Shown in pieces: positions 1 through 6,196 of a DNA stretch of 16,262 nt. The DNA is taken from assembly GCA_945950065.1 (NCBI GenBank), contig CAMFGQ010000019.1, positions 1 through 16,262 of the forward strand. Direction: 5' to 3'. Position 1 is the stretch's first letter; every line of letters starts with the position of its first letter. Below the pieces are notes generated by a model, which saw only the letters and a program-made list of their open reading frames with translations, had not been told where the DNA came from and made no database searches. The position numbers and the translations under genes are program-made. This stretch comes from an uncultured Clostridia bacterium (lineage in GTDB: Bacteria; Bacillota; Clostridia; Peptostreptococcales; Acidaminobacteraceae).

Positions 1-220
1 TGCTAATCCCCACACCTATGGAGATAAAGAGCATCAAAACAGGCCAAACAAAACTGGTGGAAGCAAACTCCACATGACCTAGTTTTCCTACCCAAAAAGC
101 ATCTACCAAGTTATAGAGGGTCTGTATAAAGTTGTTGACCATCAAAGGAATACTTAAACTTAAAATGACTCGATATAATTCTTCTTCAATGATAAATTTA
201 CTACGCGACGAATTTTCCAT
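1..220 (-). CDS. MATE family efflux transporter, N-terminal part (runs off the window)
   Basis: Only the first 73 codons are in the window. The reverse strand from ATG at 220 gives MENSSRSKFIIEEELYRVIL followed by a hydrophobic helix. It contains LSIPLMVNNFIQTLYNLVDA and then WVGKLG, the typical first-helix signature of MATE (multidrug and toxin extrusion) transporters, which export organic cations or drugs in exchange for Na+ or H+. The start is supported by an AGAGGTG ribosome site just upstream and by a promoter about 27 bp upstream. The substrate cannot be inferred. It is distinct from the second MATE gene at 9648-11123, whose N-terminus differs. Confidence 0.85.
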   Translation of the reverse strand, partial: MENSSRSKFIIEEELYRVILSLSIPLMVNNFIQTLYNLVDAFWVGKLGHVEFASTSFVWPVLMLFISIGVGIS

Positions 221-246
221 AAACACCTCTTTCTATACATCCAATC

Positions 247-275
247 AGTATAGACCACCCTCCCCCTCCTGTCTA
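247..275 (-). promoter_or_regulatory. Sigma-A type promoter of the left-edge MATE gene
   Basis: On the minus strand the -35 box TAGACA (270-275) and the -10 box TATACT (247-252) are separated by exactly 17 bp. Each has five of six consensus bases. Transcription should start near 240, giving a leader of about 20 nt before the MATE start codon at 220. Confidence 0.7.
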
Positions 276-496
276 GAAGTAGAAAAGTTTTCTTGTTATC
301 AAGAGCATGTAGAAAAGCTTACCGCCTCTTTAAGCCTTTTTAGACTTCAAGAAAGGTTAGGCTTTAAGGTAGATAGAAAAAAGTTAAAGGAGCAAATAAA
401 AAGGGGATAAAAAATGAGAGAGTAAGGTGATTAGAAAGAGGAAACTGTTATCCTTCGTAAAAGAGAATGCTGAATCATGAACAAAATAGAAAAACA
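276..496. other. Intergenic region with a coding-like frame but no usable start
   Basis: Between the MATE promoter and the HAD terminator no complete gene is evident. On the plus strand a frame open to a TAA at 408-410 reads like protein in its last 45 codons (ending KVDRKKLKEQIKRG). It has no ATG, GTG or TTG after 220, and its upstream part lies antisense to the MATE coding sequence. A second tiny plus frame starts with GTG near 427 and encodes about 17 residues. These may be remnants of a lost gene or chance. I see no RNA gene or strong plus-strand promoter. Confidence 0.3.
279..317 (-). repeat. 9-bp direct repeat upstream of the MATE promoter
   Basis: CTTTTCTAC (minus strand) occurs at 279-287 and again at 309-317. 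The copies are exactly 30 bp apart and lie just upstream of the -35 box. Two same-face copies, centred about 43 and 73 bp upstream of the predicted start, fit an activator binding tandem sites. The nearer copy overlaps a small palindrome (AGAAAA-G-TTTTCT, 281-293). No regulator is identified. Confidence 0.35.
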
Positions 497-532
497 AAGA
501 AAAAGCCCCCAAAGATTTCTCTTAGAGGGGCC
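497..532 (-). terminator. Rho-independent terminator of the desulfidase-HAD operon
   Basis: On the minus strand a GGCCCC arm (527-532) and a GGGGGC arm (505-510) form a GC stem. AAGA/TCTT pairing inside the loop can extend it, and a T-rich tract (TTTTTCTTTGTTTTTC) follows. The 5' arm overlaps the last codons of the HAD gene, whose TAA lies within the structure (522-524). Confidence 0.8.
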
Positions 533-1154
533 AAATACGCTGAAGGATCTTAGGTAGATCCTGATAGTCACTCAAGGTATGTTGGGGATTTACTGCTTCT
601 CCAAAACCAAAGTCTGCATAAATAAAGGGAATATTCGCTTCTTTAGATGCTTTTTGATCACCTAGTGTATCCCCAATGTATATGGCTTCCTCAATCCCAT
701 GTCTTTCCATAAGGGTGATGATGTTTTTACCCTTAGATTGCTGGATATCACCCCAGCATAAATGATCTAGAAAAAGATCCTGCAGCTTATGGGTGTCAAG
801 AAAGGTCTCGATGTACCCCTGCTGGCAATTACTGACAATAAGAACTGGATACTTCTCTTTAAGCTCAGTCAACACTTCTACCATATGAGGAAAGAGTTCT
901 CCACCTTCCCTGCGTATAAACTCCAATTCCCGTAAATAGAAAAGAGGCATGAGTCTCTTTTGTTCATCAGTGGATACTCCAGGTAGAACAGCTTCTGCAA
1001 TGACATCCATAGGCTGTCCCATTAAGGAGCAGAGCTTTTCAAAAGGAGTAATAGGCAGATTCTTCTCTTCCTGTAGTTCCACCAGTGCCTTGTAGATAGG
1101 CTTGGTAGCATTCCAGAGGGTTCCGTCCAAATCAAAAATAACTGCTCGTTTCAC
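522..1154 (-). CDS. HAD superfamily phosphatase, phosphoglycolate-phosphatase-like
   Basis: This 210-residue protein carries all four haloacid dehalogenase motifs. Motif I is FDLDGTLW with nucleophile Asp8 and acid/base Asp10. Motif II is the VSN triplet with Ser108. A Lys around 141-143 is the motif III candidate, and motif IV is GDTLGD with Asp162 and Asp166. The helical insert after motif I is typical of C1-cap enzymes of the Gph/PGMB type. The likely reaction is phosphate removal from a small cytosolic phosphoester; the substrate is unknown. The start is GTG at 1152-1154, two bases after the TAA of the upstream desulfidase gene, so the two are co-transcribed and probably translationally coupled. 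The ribosome site is weak. Whether the phosphatase serves cysteine metabolism or is only a passenger cannot be told. Confidence 0.88.
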   Translation of the reverse strand: MKRAVIFDLDGTLWNATKPIYKALVELQEEKNLPITPFEKLCSLMGQPMDVIAEAVLPGVSTDEQKRLMPLFYLRELEFIRREGGELFPHMVEVLTELKEKYPVLIVSNCQQGYIETFLDTHKLQDLFLDHLCWGDIQQSKGKNIITLMERHGIEEAIYIGDTLGDQKASKEANIPFIYADFGFGEAVNPQHTLSDYQDLPKILQRIWPL

Positions 1155-1156
1155 CT

Positions 1157-2452
1157 TTATCCATTCTTTCTATTCTTCATAATATCAATAATCGTCAGAT
1201 CCACTTTCCCCATACCATAGGAACTCAGAGTTGCTAGATTCTGAATACTGCGTTCAGGAAGAGGATCTGTTAATCCATTGTGATCTTCAAGTTCAGTGCC
1301 TTGAAGCGTCAGGAGTGCGGCTTGTACAGCTGTCATGGCTGCAGTACCTAATTTAAGAGCACACCCAGGCTTTGCACCGTCACAGATCACACCTGCTTGG
1401 TTGGCGATAATGTTATTAATGGTAGGTGCCACTTTATCCTTTCCACCTAGTGCCCAAGCAATGGCGGAACCGCTTCCGATGGAAGCTGCAATGCTACAAC
1501 CACATAGATTAGATAGTCGACCAATGTAGTATTTGACATAGCTAGTGATAACATGGCTCATGGCAAGTGCACGGACAATGGTGTCATCATCGAGGTCTTT
1601 GATTTCCTGAAGAGCTGCTAAAGGTAGAATGGCAGTCAATCCATTGTTGCCACTACCAGAGGAACTCATAACACTTATTCTCTCACCGCTCATACGAACA
1701 TCACTGGCTGCTGCAGTGAGCATGTAGGCGAGGTTAGAAAGATCAGATGAGATAAAGCCTTCTTCAATGTTTTTATGAGTACTATGGCCTACACCGAGTC
1801 CATAGGGTTTATCCATTCCTTGCTTTGCAACTTCTTTGTTCATCATTAAGCCATCAAGAAGAAACTGGAGTTCTTCAAAGGGAATGGCTTCGATTGTGGT
1901 AACAAGCTCATCGATACTGGAGGAGTAAAACTCCTTATACTCTTCTTCACTGAATGCTTGTTTACTGCTTTCCATTTCTGGAAGAGGAAAAGACTCTCCA
2001 TCTAGGGAAAGTTCTGTTAATCGATCATGTCTTCCTTCAATCAGGGCATGAGCTTGATGGTTTTTACCTTTAGCATAGACTTCGACCAGCACATTGCTTT
2101 CTTTATCTGATACCTTAACATCAATAGGAATACGACTTAAATACTCATCTGCTTTTTCTCTTGTTTTATCGGTAATGTCGCCAAGAAGTTCTAATTCTCT
2201 ACCTGGGTCCTTCAGTGCTGCACCTAATGCTGCTGCAACATCAAGTCCTGTCTTATCTGTGCCTGGGATACCCACATCCATAGCATTTTTATAAATCCCT
2301 TTGCTCAAATAAACCAAAAGCTCTTCTGGTTCTTCACCTAATGCTTTTGTTGCATAAGCAGTAGCCAAAGCAATGGCAACGGGCTCTGTACAACCAATTG
2401 CTGGTCTAACTTCATGTTTTAATAGTTCTACAATAAAGGCCTGTTTCGACAT
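1157..2452 (-). CDS. UPF0597 family L-cysteine desulfidase / L-serine dehydratase alpha-like enzyme (paralogue 1)
   Basis: This 431-residue protein belongs to the UPF0597/CyuA (YhaM) family. The signature GCTEPVAIALA holds Cys21; SSSGSGNNGLTAILPLAA and DVRMSGER lie in the centre; LSNLCGCSIAAS (Cys317, Cys319) and CDGAKPGCALKLGTAA (Cys357, Cys364) follow. Characterised family members (archaeal CdsA, E. coli CyuA) convert L-cysteine to pyruvate, sulfide and ammonia with an oxygen-sensitive Fe-S cluster bound by conserved cysteines. That fits the cysteine set here, and serine-type substrates are also possible. The start is ATG at 2450-2452 behind AGGAGG. It has its own promoter and heads an operon with the HAD gene. 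It lies immediately downstream of the AraC regulator and is a close paralogue of the gene at 6197-7492, with very high identity in the C-terminal half and much less in residues 90-190. Confidence 0.88.
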   Translation of the reverse strand: MSKQAFIVELLKHEVRPAIGCTEPVAIALATAYATKALGEEPEELLVYLSKGIYKNAMDVGIPGTDKTGLDVAAALGAALKDPGRELELLGDITDKTREKADEYLSRIPIDVKVSDKESNVLVEVYAKGKNHQAHALIEGRHDRLTELSLDGESFPLPEMESSKQAFSEEEYKEFYSSSIDELVTTIEAIPFEELQFLLDGLMMNKEVAKQGMDKPYGLGVGHSTHKNIEEGFISSDLSNLAYMLTAAASDVRMSGERISVMSSSGSGNNGLTAILPLAALQEIKDLDDDTIVRALAMSHVITSYVKYYIGRLSNLCGCSIAASIGSGSAIAWALGGKDKVAPTINNIIANQAGVICDGAKPGCALKLGTAAMTAVQAALLTLQGTELEDHNGLTDPLPERSIQNLATLSSYGMGKVDLTIIDIMKNRKNG

Positions 2453-2477
2453 GATTTCCTCCTGTTTAACTTTATTC

Positions 2478-2506
2478 AGTATAACATAGGTTGTAGCCTA
2501 CTTAAC
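2478..2506 (-). promoter_or_regulatory. Extended -10 promoter of the desulfidase-HAD operon
   Basis: On the minus strand TATACT (2478-2483) is preceded by TGT, making an extended -10 element. The -35 region at the 17-bp distance (GTTAAG, 2501-2506) is poor. The spacer holds GTAG-C-CTAC, flanked by AACC and GGTT, an imperfect dyad that could be an operator. The predicted leader is about 20 nt. Confidence 0.5.
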
Positions 2507-2579
2507 CTTAAGAAAAGTACAGCTTTGGCATGTTGGGCTTAGATCCTGTTTAAGACAAAACCTTATTCCTATGTCCACT

Positions 2580-3497
2580 TTACTCTTTACTGTTCTTTCT
2601 ATATTCGAGAGGTGTTAATCCATAGTTTTTCTTAAAGAGACGTATAAAGTAACTTTCGTCCAAGTATCCCACTCTTCTAGCTACCTCCATGACACTCCGG
2701 TGGCTCTTACTTAACATCTCAGCTGCAGCACGCATACGCATTTGTTGAAGCGCCTTTGTGAAAGTCGTTTTCCCTTCTTGAGCGATTAGCGTAGAAATAT
2801 AGCTTGGGTGATAGTGGAATTCCTGAGATAAACTCTCAAGAGTCACGGTGGACATATGGCCATTCATAAAGCGCAGTATTTCGTTGAGGACGGAAGAATT
2901 TACATTGGTGGAGTTTTCAGCTACATACTGACTGTGGCTACTGGTCTCTAAGTAGTTTGATAGAGAGTAATAGACATCTTGTAGGAAGCTAAACTCCTCT
3001 TGTTGTATCAGCTCCATCAAAGTAAAGACAGTTTGACGTACAACATAGGTGTCACAGCTAAAGAGAATGCGAGCACTAATCTCCACCTTATCCATCAAAC
3101 AGTAGTTGATAAAATTGTACATCAGTGAGCAGCTTGAAAGTCGTTTCATAAAAGCACCATCAAAAAATGCCTTTTTAAAATGAAAGACAAAGAAGGTTTC
3201 TTCCATGTTCTTGGGGATTAGGTACATATTTGTATGAGCATTAACGAAAAGAATCGTTCCCTCACTCATGGTAATACGCTCCCCTCCGAGATCCACCATA
3301 AGTTCACCGCGATAAACATAAATCATTTTGGTGAAGGGACTATTGTCTTGCAAGCCAGCTTGAATATCTTGTAAAGAGAGAACTTGAGCGATCTTATCAC
3401 TATCTCCAAAATCAAGTACTTTTCCTTTGTACTGGATTCCTTTAATTTTTGATGCTTGAAATAAATTTTCACAGGAATTTCTACATCCAATTTCCAT
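2580..3497 (-). CDS. AraC family transcriptional regulator (cupin-like sensor plus C-terminal HTH)
   Basis: The 305-residue form has an N-terminal beta-rich, cupin-like arm (about 25-110; VYRGELMVDLGGERITMSEG fits an AraC ligand-binding jelly roll). The C-terminal double helix-turn-helix spans about 200-303, ending with MEVARRVGYLDESYFIRLFK and YGLTPLEYRK, which match the AraC/XylS signature. I chose ATG at 3495-3497 because AAGGAG sits six bases upstream. The longer in-frame ATG at 3534-3536 has no spaced ribosome site and lies only a few bases from the predicted transcription start. The N-terminus carries two cysteines (Cys5, Cys9), possibly redox- or metal-related. Divergent orientation to the URO-D/YfcC operon makes it the probable local activator or repressor. 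It may also affect the downstream desulfidase gene on its own strand. Confidence 0.88.
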   Translation of the reverse strand: MEIGCRNSCENLFQASKIKGIQYKGKVLDFGDSDKIAQVLSLQDIQAGLQDNSPFTKMIYVYRGELMVDLGGERITMSEGTILFVNAHTNMYLIPKNMEETFFVFHFKKAFFDGAFMKRLSSCSLMYNFINYCLMDKVEISARILFSCDTYVVRQTVFTLMELIQQEEFSFLQDVYYSLSNYLETSSHSQYVAENSTNVNSSVLNEILRFMNGHMSTVTLESLSQEFHYHPSYISTLIAQEGKTTFTKALQQMRMRAAAEMLSKSHRSVMEVARRVGYLDESYFIRLFKKNYGLTPLEYRKNSKE

Positions 3498-3511
3498 TAT
3501 GCACTCCTTAA

Positions 3512-3525
3512 AATGATGAATCATT
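3512..3525. promoter_or_regulatory. Palindrome in the AraC leader, possible operator
   Basis: AATGAT-GA-ATCATT is a perfect 6-2-6 inverted repeat lying between the predicted transcription start and ribosome site of the AraC gene. The same ATCAT core recurs elsewhere in this intergenic region. Autoregulation is a reasonable but unproven reading. Confidence 0.35.
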
Positions 3526-3547
3526 CCACACTGCATACCTTCAGCCC

Positions 3548-3576
3548 ATTATAACTCTCTTGAGTTCGGAATGGAT
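3548..3576 (-). promoter_or_regulatory. Promoter of the AraC regulator gene
   Basis: A perfect TATAAT -10 box lies at 3548-3553 on the minus strand. The -35 position at 17 bp (ATCCAT, 3571-3576) is weak. The start would be near 3541, giving a leader of about 44 nt to the chosen ATG at 3497. Confidence 0.5.
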
Positions 3577-3594
3577 AATAAAGACATTTATTTT

Positions 3595-3655
3595 ATTTTC
3601 TGTCGTAAATCATTTTCACCAAAATCATAATTTCTTTAATTTGTCCTATTTTCAC
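3595..3655. promoter_or_regulatory. Cluster of short direct repeats between the divergent promoters
   Basis: AAATCAT occurs at 3607-3613 and 3622-3628 (15 bp apart). ATTTTCAC occurs at 3612-3619 and 3648-3655 (36 bp apart), with a further ATTTTC at 3595-3600. Directly repeated half-sites upstream of a weak promoter are usual for AraC-type activators. The region is AT-rich, so chance matches are possible. Confidence 0.3.
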
Positions 3656-3670
3656 ATAAAGCCTCTCACC

Positions 3671-3697
3671 TTTCCATTTATTTCTAAATGATAAGAT
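3671..3697 (+). promoter_or_regulatory. Candidate promoter of the URO-D/YfcC operon
   Basis: An extended -10 element, TG-A-TAAGAT, lies at 3689-3697. A poor -35 match, TTTCCA (3671-3676), is spaced only 15 bp, as expected for an activator-dependent promoter. The start would be near 3704, about 35 nt before the TTG start codon. An alternative -10 (TATAGA, 3705-3710) lies slightly downstream. Confidence 0.35.
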
Positions 3698-3726
3698 TTT
3701 TGTATATAGAATATTTTTCTGACACT

Positions 3727-3733
3727 AAGGAGG
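3727..3733 (+). promoter_or_regulatory. Ribosome binding site that fixes the TTG start of the URO-D-like gene
   Basis: A perfect AAGGAGG lies five bases before TTG at 3739-3741. It falls inside the longer ATG-initiated reading frame, which shows that the upstream ATG at 3688 is not the start. Confidence 0.8.
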
Positions 3734-3738
3734 ATTCA

Positions 3739-4752
3739 TTGACTAGAGAACAACGTATTAAAGCTGCTTTGAAGCTTGAGGAAGTTGATCGCGTTCCCGT
3801 TAGTGCTTGGATGCACTTATCAGAGCATGATCAAGACCCTGTTTCACTGGCAGAAGCAACGGTAGAATTTATTGAGAAGTATGATTTTGACTTCGTCAAA
3901 ATGATGCCCTTTGGCACTTATTCTGTGCAGGACTGGGGAGCAAAACTCACCATTTACTGCGATAAGTACAAAGAGCCCATCGTAGCAGAGCCTGGCATCA
4001 AGGTTCCAGAAGACTATCTAAAACTTGATGTACTTCAAGCCAATCACGGTACTTGGGGAAAGCAACTTCAATTTACACACGAACTAAGTAAGCGCATTCG
4101 CAAGGACACTCCCTATGTGCAAACCATCTTCAGTCCATTTTCAACACTGCGAAAGCTTGCTGGTCCAAAACTTCTTGAAGATGTAAAAAATCACCCTGAA
4201 AAAGTTCATACAGCCCTTGAGGTCATCACAGAGACAACAATTAATTTTGTAAAAGCTCATCTTGATACAGGTGTCCATGGCTTTTTCCTAGCCACACAAA
4301 ATGCTACGCCTGATGTCATGACACAAGAAGACTTTAGAGCTTTTGGTATTGACTATGACCTACAAGTCATGAAAGCTTATCAAGACGAAACATATTTTAA
4401 CATCATCCATTTACATGGTGACAACGTCTATTTTGAGCTTGTGGACAAAGAGTATCCTGTTTCTTGCATCAACTGGCATGACCGTCATACTTCGCCCAGT
4501 TTAGCAGAAGCAAGAAAAATCTCCAACAAATGTTTCCTTGGGGGAATCCAAGAAGTTCCCTACTTTGTTGGAAATGTTTTACACTATGATAGCATTCTCG
4601 CAACAAAAAACGCAGAAGAAATCCTAGCTCACGCAAAAGAAGCATTACATTCCATTGGAGATCGCGGACTAATTTTAGGGCCAGGTTGTGTGGCAGATCC
4701 TAAAACACCAGAAGAAAATCTCCACGCTCTCAGACAAGCGGTTAACCGCTAG
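3739..4752 (+). CDS. URO-D superfamily protein (MtaA/CmuA-like methyltransferase fold), unknown substrate
   Basis: From the TTG start this is 337 residues, beginning LTREQRIKAALKLEEVDRVP, the usual opening of URO-D-like barrels. The C-terminal half has HLHGDN (His224, His226), INWHDR (244-249) and GPGCVADPKTPEENLHAL (Cys317). In corrinoid methyltransferases of this superfamily (MtaA, CmuA) the zinc site is His-x-Cys plus a later Cys. Here the first pair is His-x-His while the later Cys is kept, so a metal site of altered ligation is plausible. It is unlikely to be the haem enzyme HemE, as no haem genes surround it. No corrinoid-binding protein is encoded in the window. It is the first gene of a five-gene operon (11 bp before YfcC) divergent from an AraC gene. 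Its reaction is unknown. Confidence 0.8.
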   Translation: MTREQRIKAALKLEEVDRVPVSAWMHLSEHDQDPVSLAEATVEFIEKYDFDFVKMMPFGTYSVQDWGAKLTIYCDKYKEPIVAEPGIKVPEDYLKLDVLQANHGTWGKQLQFTHELSKRIRKDTPYVQTIFSPFSTLRKLAGPKLLEDVKNHPEKVHTALEVITETTINFVKAHLDTGVHGFFLATQNATPDVMTQEDFRAFGIDYDLQVMKAYQDETYFNIIHLHGDNVYFELVDKEYPVSCINWHDRHTSPSLAEARKISNKCFLGGIQEVPYFVGNVLHYDSILATKNAEEILAHAKEALHSIGDRGLILGPGCVADPKTPEENLHALRQAVNR

Positions 4753-4763
4753 AAAGGAAGAAC

Positions 4764-6185
4764 ATGAATACTAATAATGTTCAGAAAAAAAAGAGAGAAT
4801 TTCCACATACGCTAATTATTATTTCGACCATTATTCTCCTCGCAGCAGTATTAACCTATGTTGTTCCAGCCGGTCAATACGATCGCGTTGAAACTGTCAA
4901 CGAAGACGGCCAAACCCGTATGCTGGTTGATCCAAGCTCATACCATCGTATCGAACAGCAACCCGTTGGACTCCTTGATCTCTTCCGCTCTATTCCTGAA
5001 GGTTTTAGACAAACCTCATGGATTGTGACCTTAATTCTTATTGTTGGAGGAACATTCCACGTCATCACCGAAACTGGGGCCATCCAAGGAGCTCTAGGAA
5101 AAATCATTAATAAAGGTAAAGGTAGAGACATTTACTTTATTCCACTTCTTGTCTTCCTATTTTCATTAATACCTACCTTTATTGGAACGCTTGAGGCTTA
5201 TCTTGCTTTTGTTCCCCTAGGAGTTATGCTGGCTAGAAGTATGGGACTGGATGCGCTTGTTGGTCTATCCATCGTAGTTGCTGGTGGAGGAGCAGGTCTT
5301 GCATCTGGAATCTATAATCCTTTTACCATTGGTACAGCCCAAGCACTAGTAGGACTTCCTGTCTTTAGTGCAGCACCCTTTAGAGTCTTTGCATTCTTAG
5401 GCTTTAATGCTTCCGTTTCATTCTGGACAGTACGCTATGCCAAGAAAATCAAAGAAGACCCTTCCAAGAGCATCATCTATGATGTTGAACAAGAAGCTAG
5501 GCATGAAGCCGAATCTCATGTACTTCCTGAGTTAGATAAACGTGGAGTTCTTATCCTTCTTACTGTTTTTGTCGGAATGGCATACCTAATTTATTCCGTA
5601 CTAACAAAGCAAGGTGACTTCAAAACAGATGCCCCCGCAATTTTCCTTATGATGTTAATCATCGTTGGTATTATTAGCGGACAATCTGCAAACCAAGTTA
5701 TGAAAAGCTTCATCCGTGGAGCACAAGGTGTTGTTGGTGGAATCATGGTTGTTGGCTTTGCTAAAGCTATTGCCATCGTGCTTGAAAACGCCGCTATTAT
5801 TGACACCATCATCTACGGTCTTCAAACTCTTCTCGTTGGTGGAAACCGCGTCATTAGTGCATTAAGTATGTATCTCATTCAATACATTACAAACTTCTTT
5901 GTCATCTCAGGTGCTGGTCAAGCTGCAGTTACCATTCCTATCCTTTCACCACTAGGTGACCTTTTAGGACTGACACAACAAACTGTCTGTGCTGCATTCC
6001 AGTATGGAGATGGTATTACCAATCTATTGCTGCCTATGTCACCACTTACTGCAGGGGCCATTGCCATGGCAGGCATTGACTATCCAAGATACTTTAAGTA
6101 CATTTGGAAAATCATTCTTACAAATACCATCATCGGTGCCATTGCCGTTGCCTTTGCTGCCTTTGTTAACTTAGGACCCTTTTAA
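4764..6185 (+). CDS. YfcC family transporter (amino acid / carboxylate carrier)
   Basis: This 473-residue integral membrane protein has about 11-12 hydrophobic segments. The N-terminal HTLIIISTIILLAAVLTYVV followed by PAGQYDR is the hallmark of YfcC/ArcD-related carriers. A periplasm-type loop (about 40-70), glycine-rich re-entrant-like stretches (VVAGGGAGLASGIYNPFTIG, about 171-190; VISGAGQAAVTIPILSP, about 380-396) and a soluble loop at about 225-255 follow. Relatives move basic amino acids, dipeptides or dicarboxylates, so the exact substrate is open. The start ATG has GGAAG upstream. It lies 11 bp after the URO-D-like gene and 11 bp before the desulfidase gene. Beside an amidohydrolase and a desulfidase it is the probable importer of the pathway substrate. 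Confidence 0.88.
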   Translation: MNTNNVQKKKREFPHTLIIISTIILLAAVLTYVVPAGQYDRVETVNEDGQTRMLVDPSSYHRIEQQPVGLLDLFRSIPEGFRQTSWIVTLILIVGGTFHVITETGAIQGALGKIINKGKGRDIYFIPLLVFLFSLIPTFIGTLEAYLAFVPLGVMLARSMGLDALVGLSIVVAGGGAGLASGIYNPFTIGTAQALVGLPVFSAAPFRVFAFLGFNASVSFWTVRYAKKIKEDPSKSIIYDVEQEARHEAESHVLPELDKRGVLILLTVFVGMAYLIYSVLTKQGDFKTDAPAIFLMMLIIVGIISGQSANQVMKSFIRGAQGVVGGIMVVGFAKAIAIVLENAAIIDTIIYGLQTLLVGGNRVISALSMYLIQYITNFFVISGAGQAAVTIPILSPLGDLLGLTQQTVCAAFQYGDGITNLLLPMSPLTAGAIAMAGIDYPRYFKYIWKIILTNTIIGAIAVAFAAFVNLGPF

Positions 6186-6196
6186 AGGAGTAGCTT

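Noticed and set aside
132..410. 92-codon plus-strand reading frame at the left edge
   Set aside because: The first third is antisense to a convincing MATE N-terminus and no start codon or ribosome site serves the rest; reported only as a possible remnant.
3498..3536. Longer N-terminus for the AraC regulator from ATG 3534-3536
   Set aside because: The predicted transcription start is only a few bases upstream and no spaced Shine-Dalgarno exists, while AAGGAG fits the ATG at 3495-3497.
3739..4752. Uroporphyrinogen decarboxylase HemE
   Set aside because: The His-x-His and GPGC motifs, the INWHDR block and the lack of haem genes point to another URO-D subfamily.
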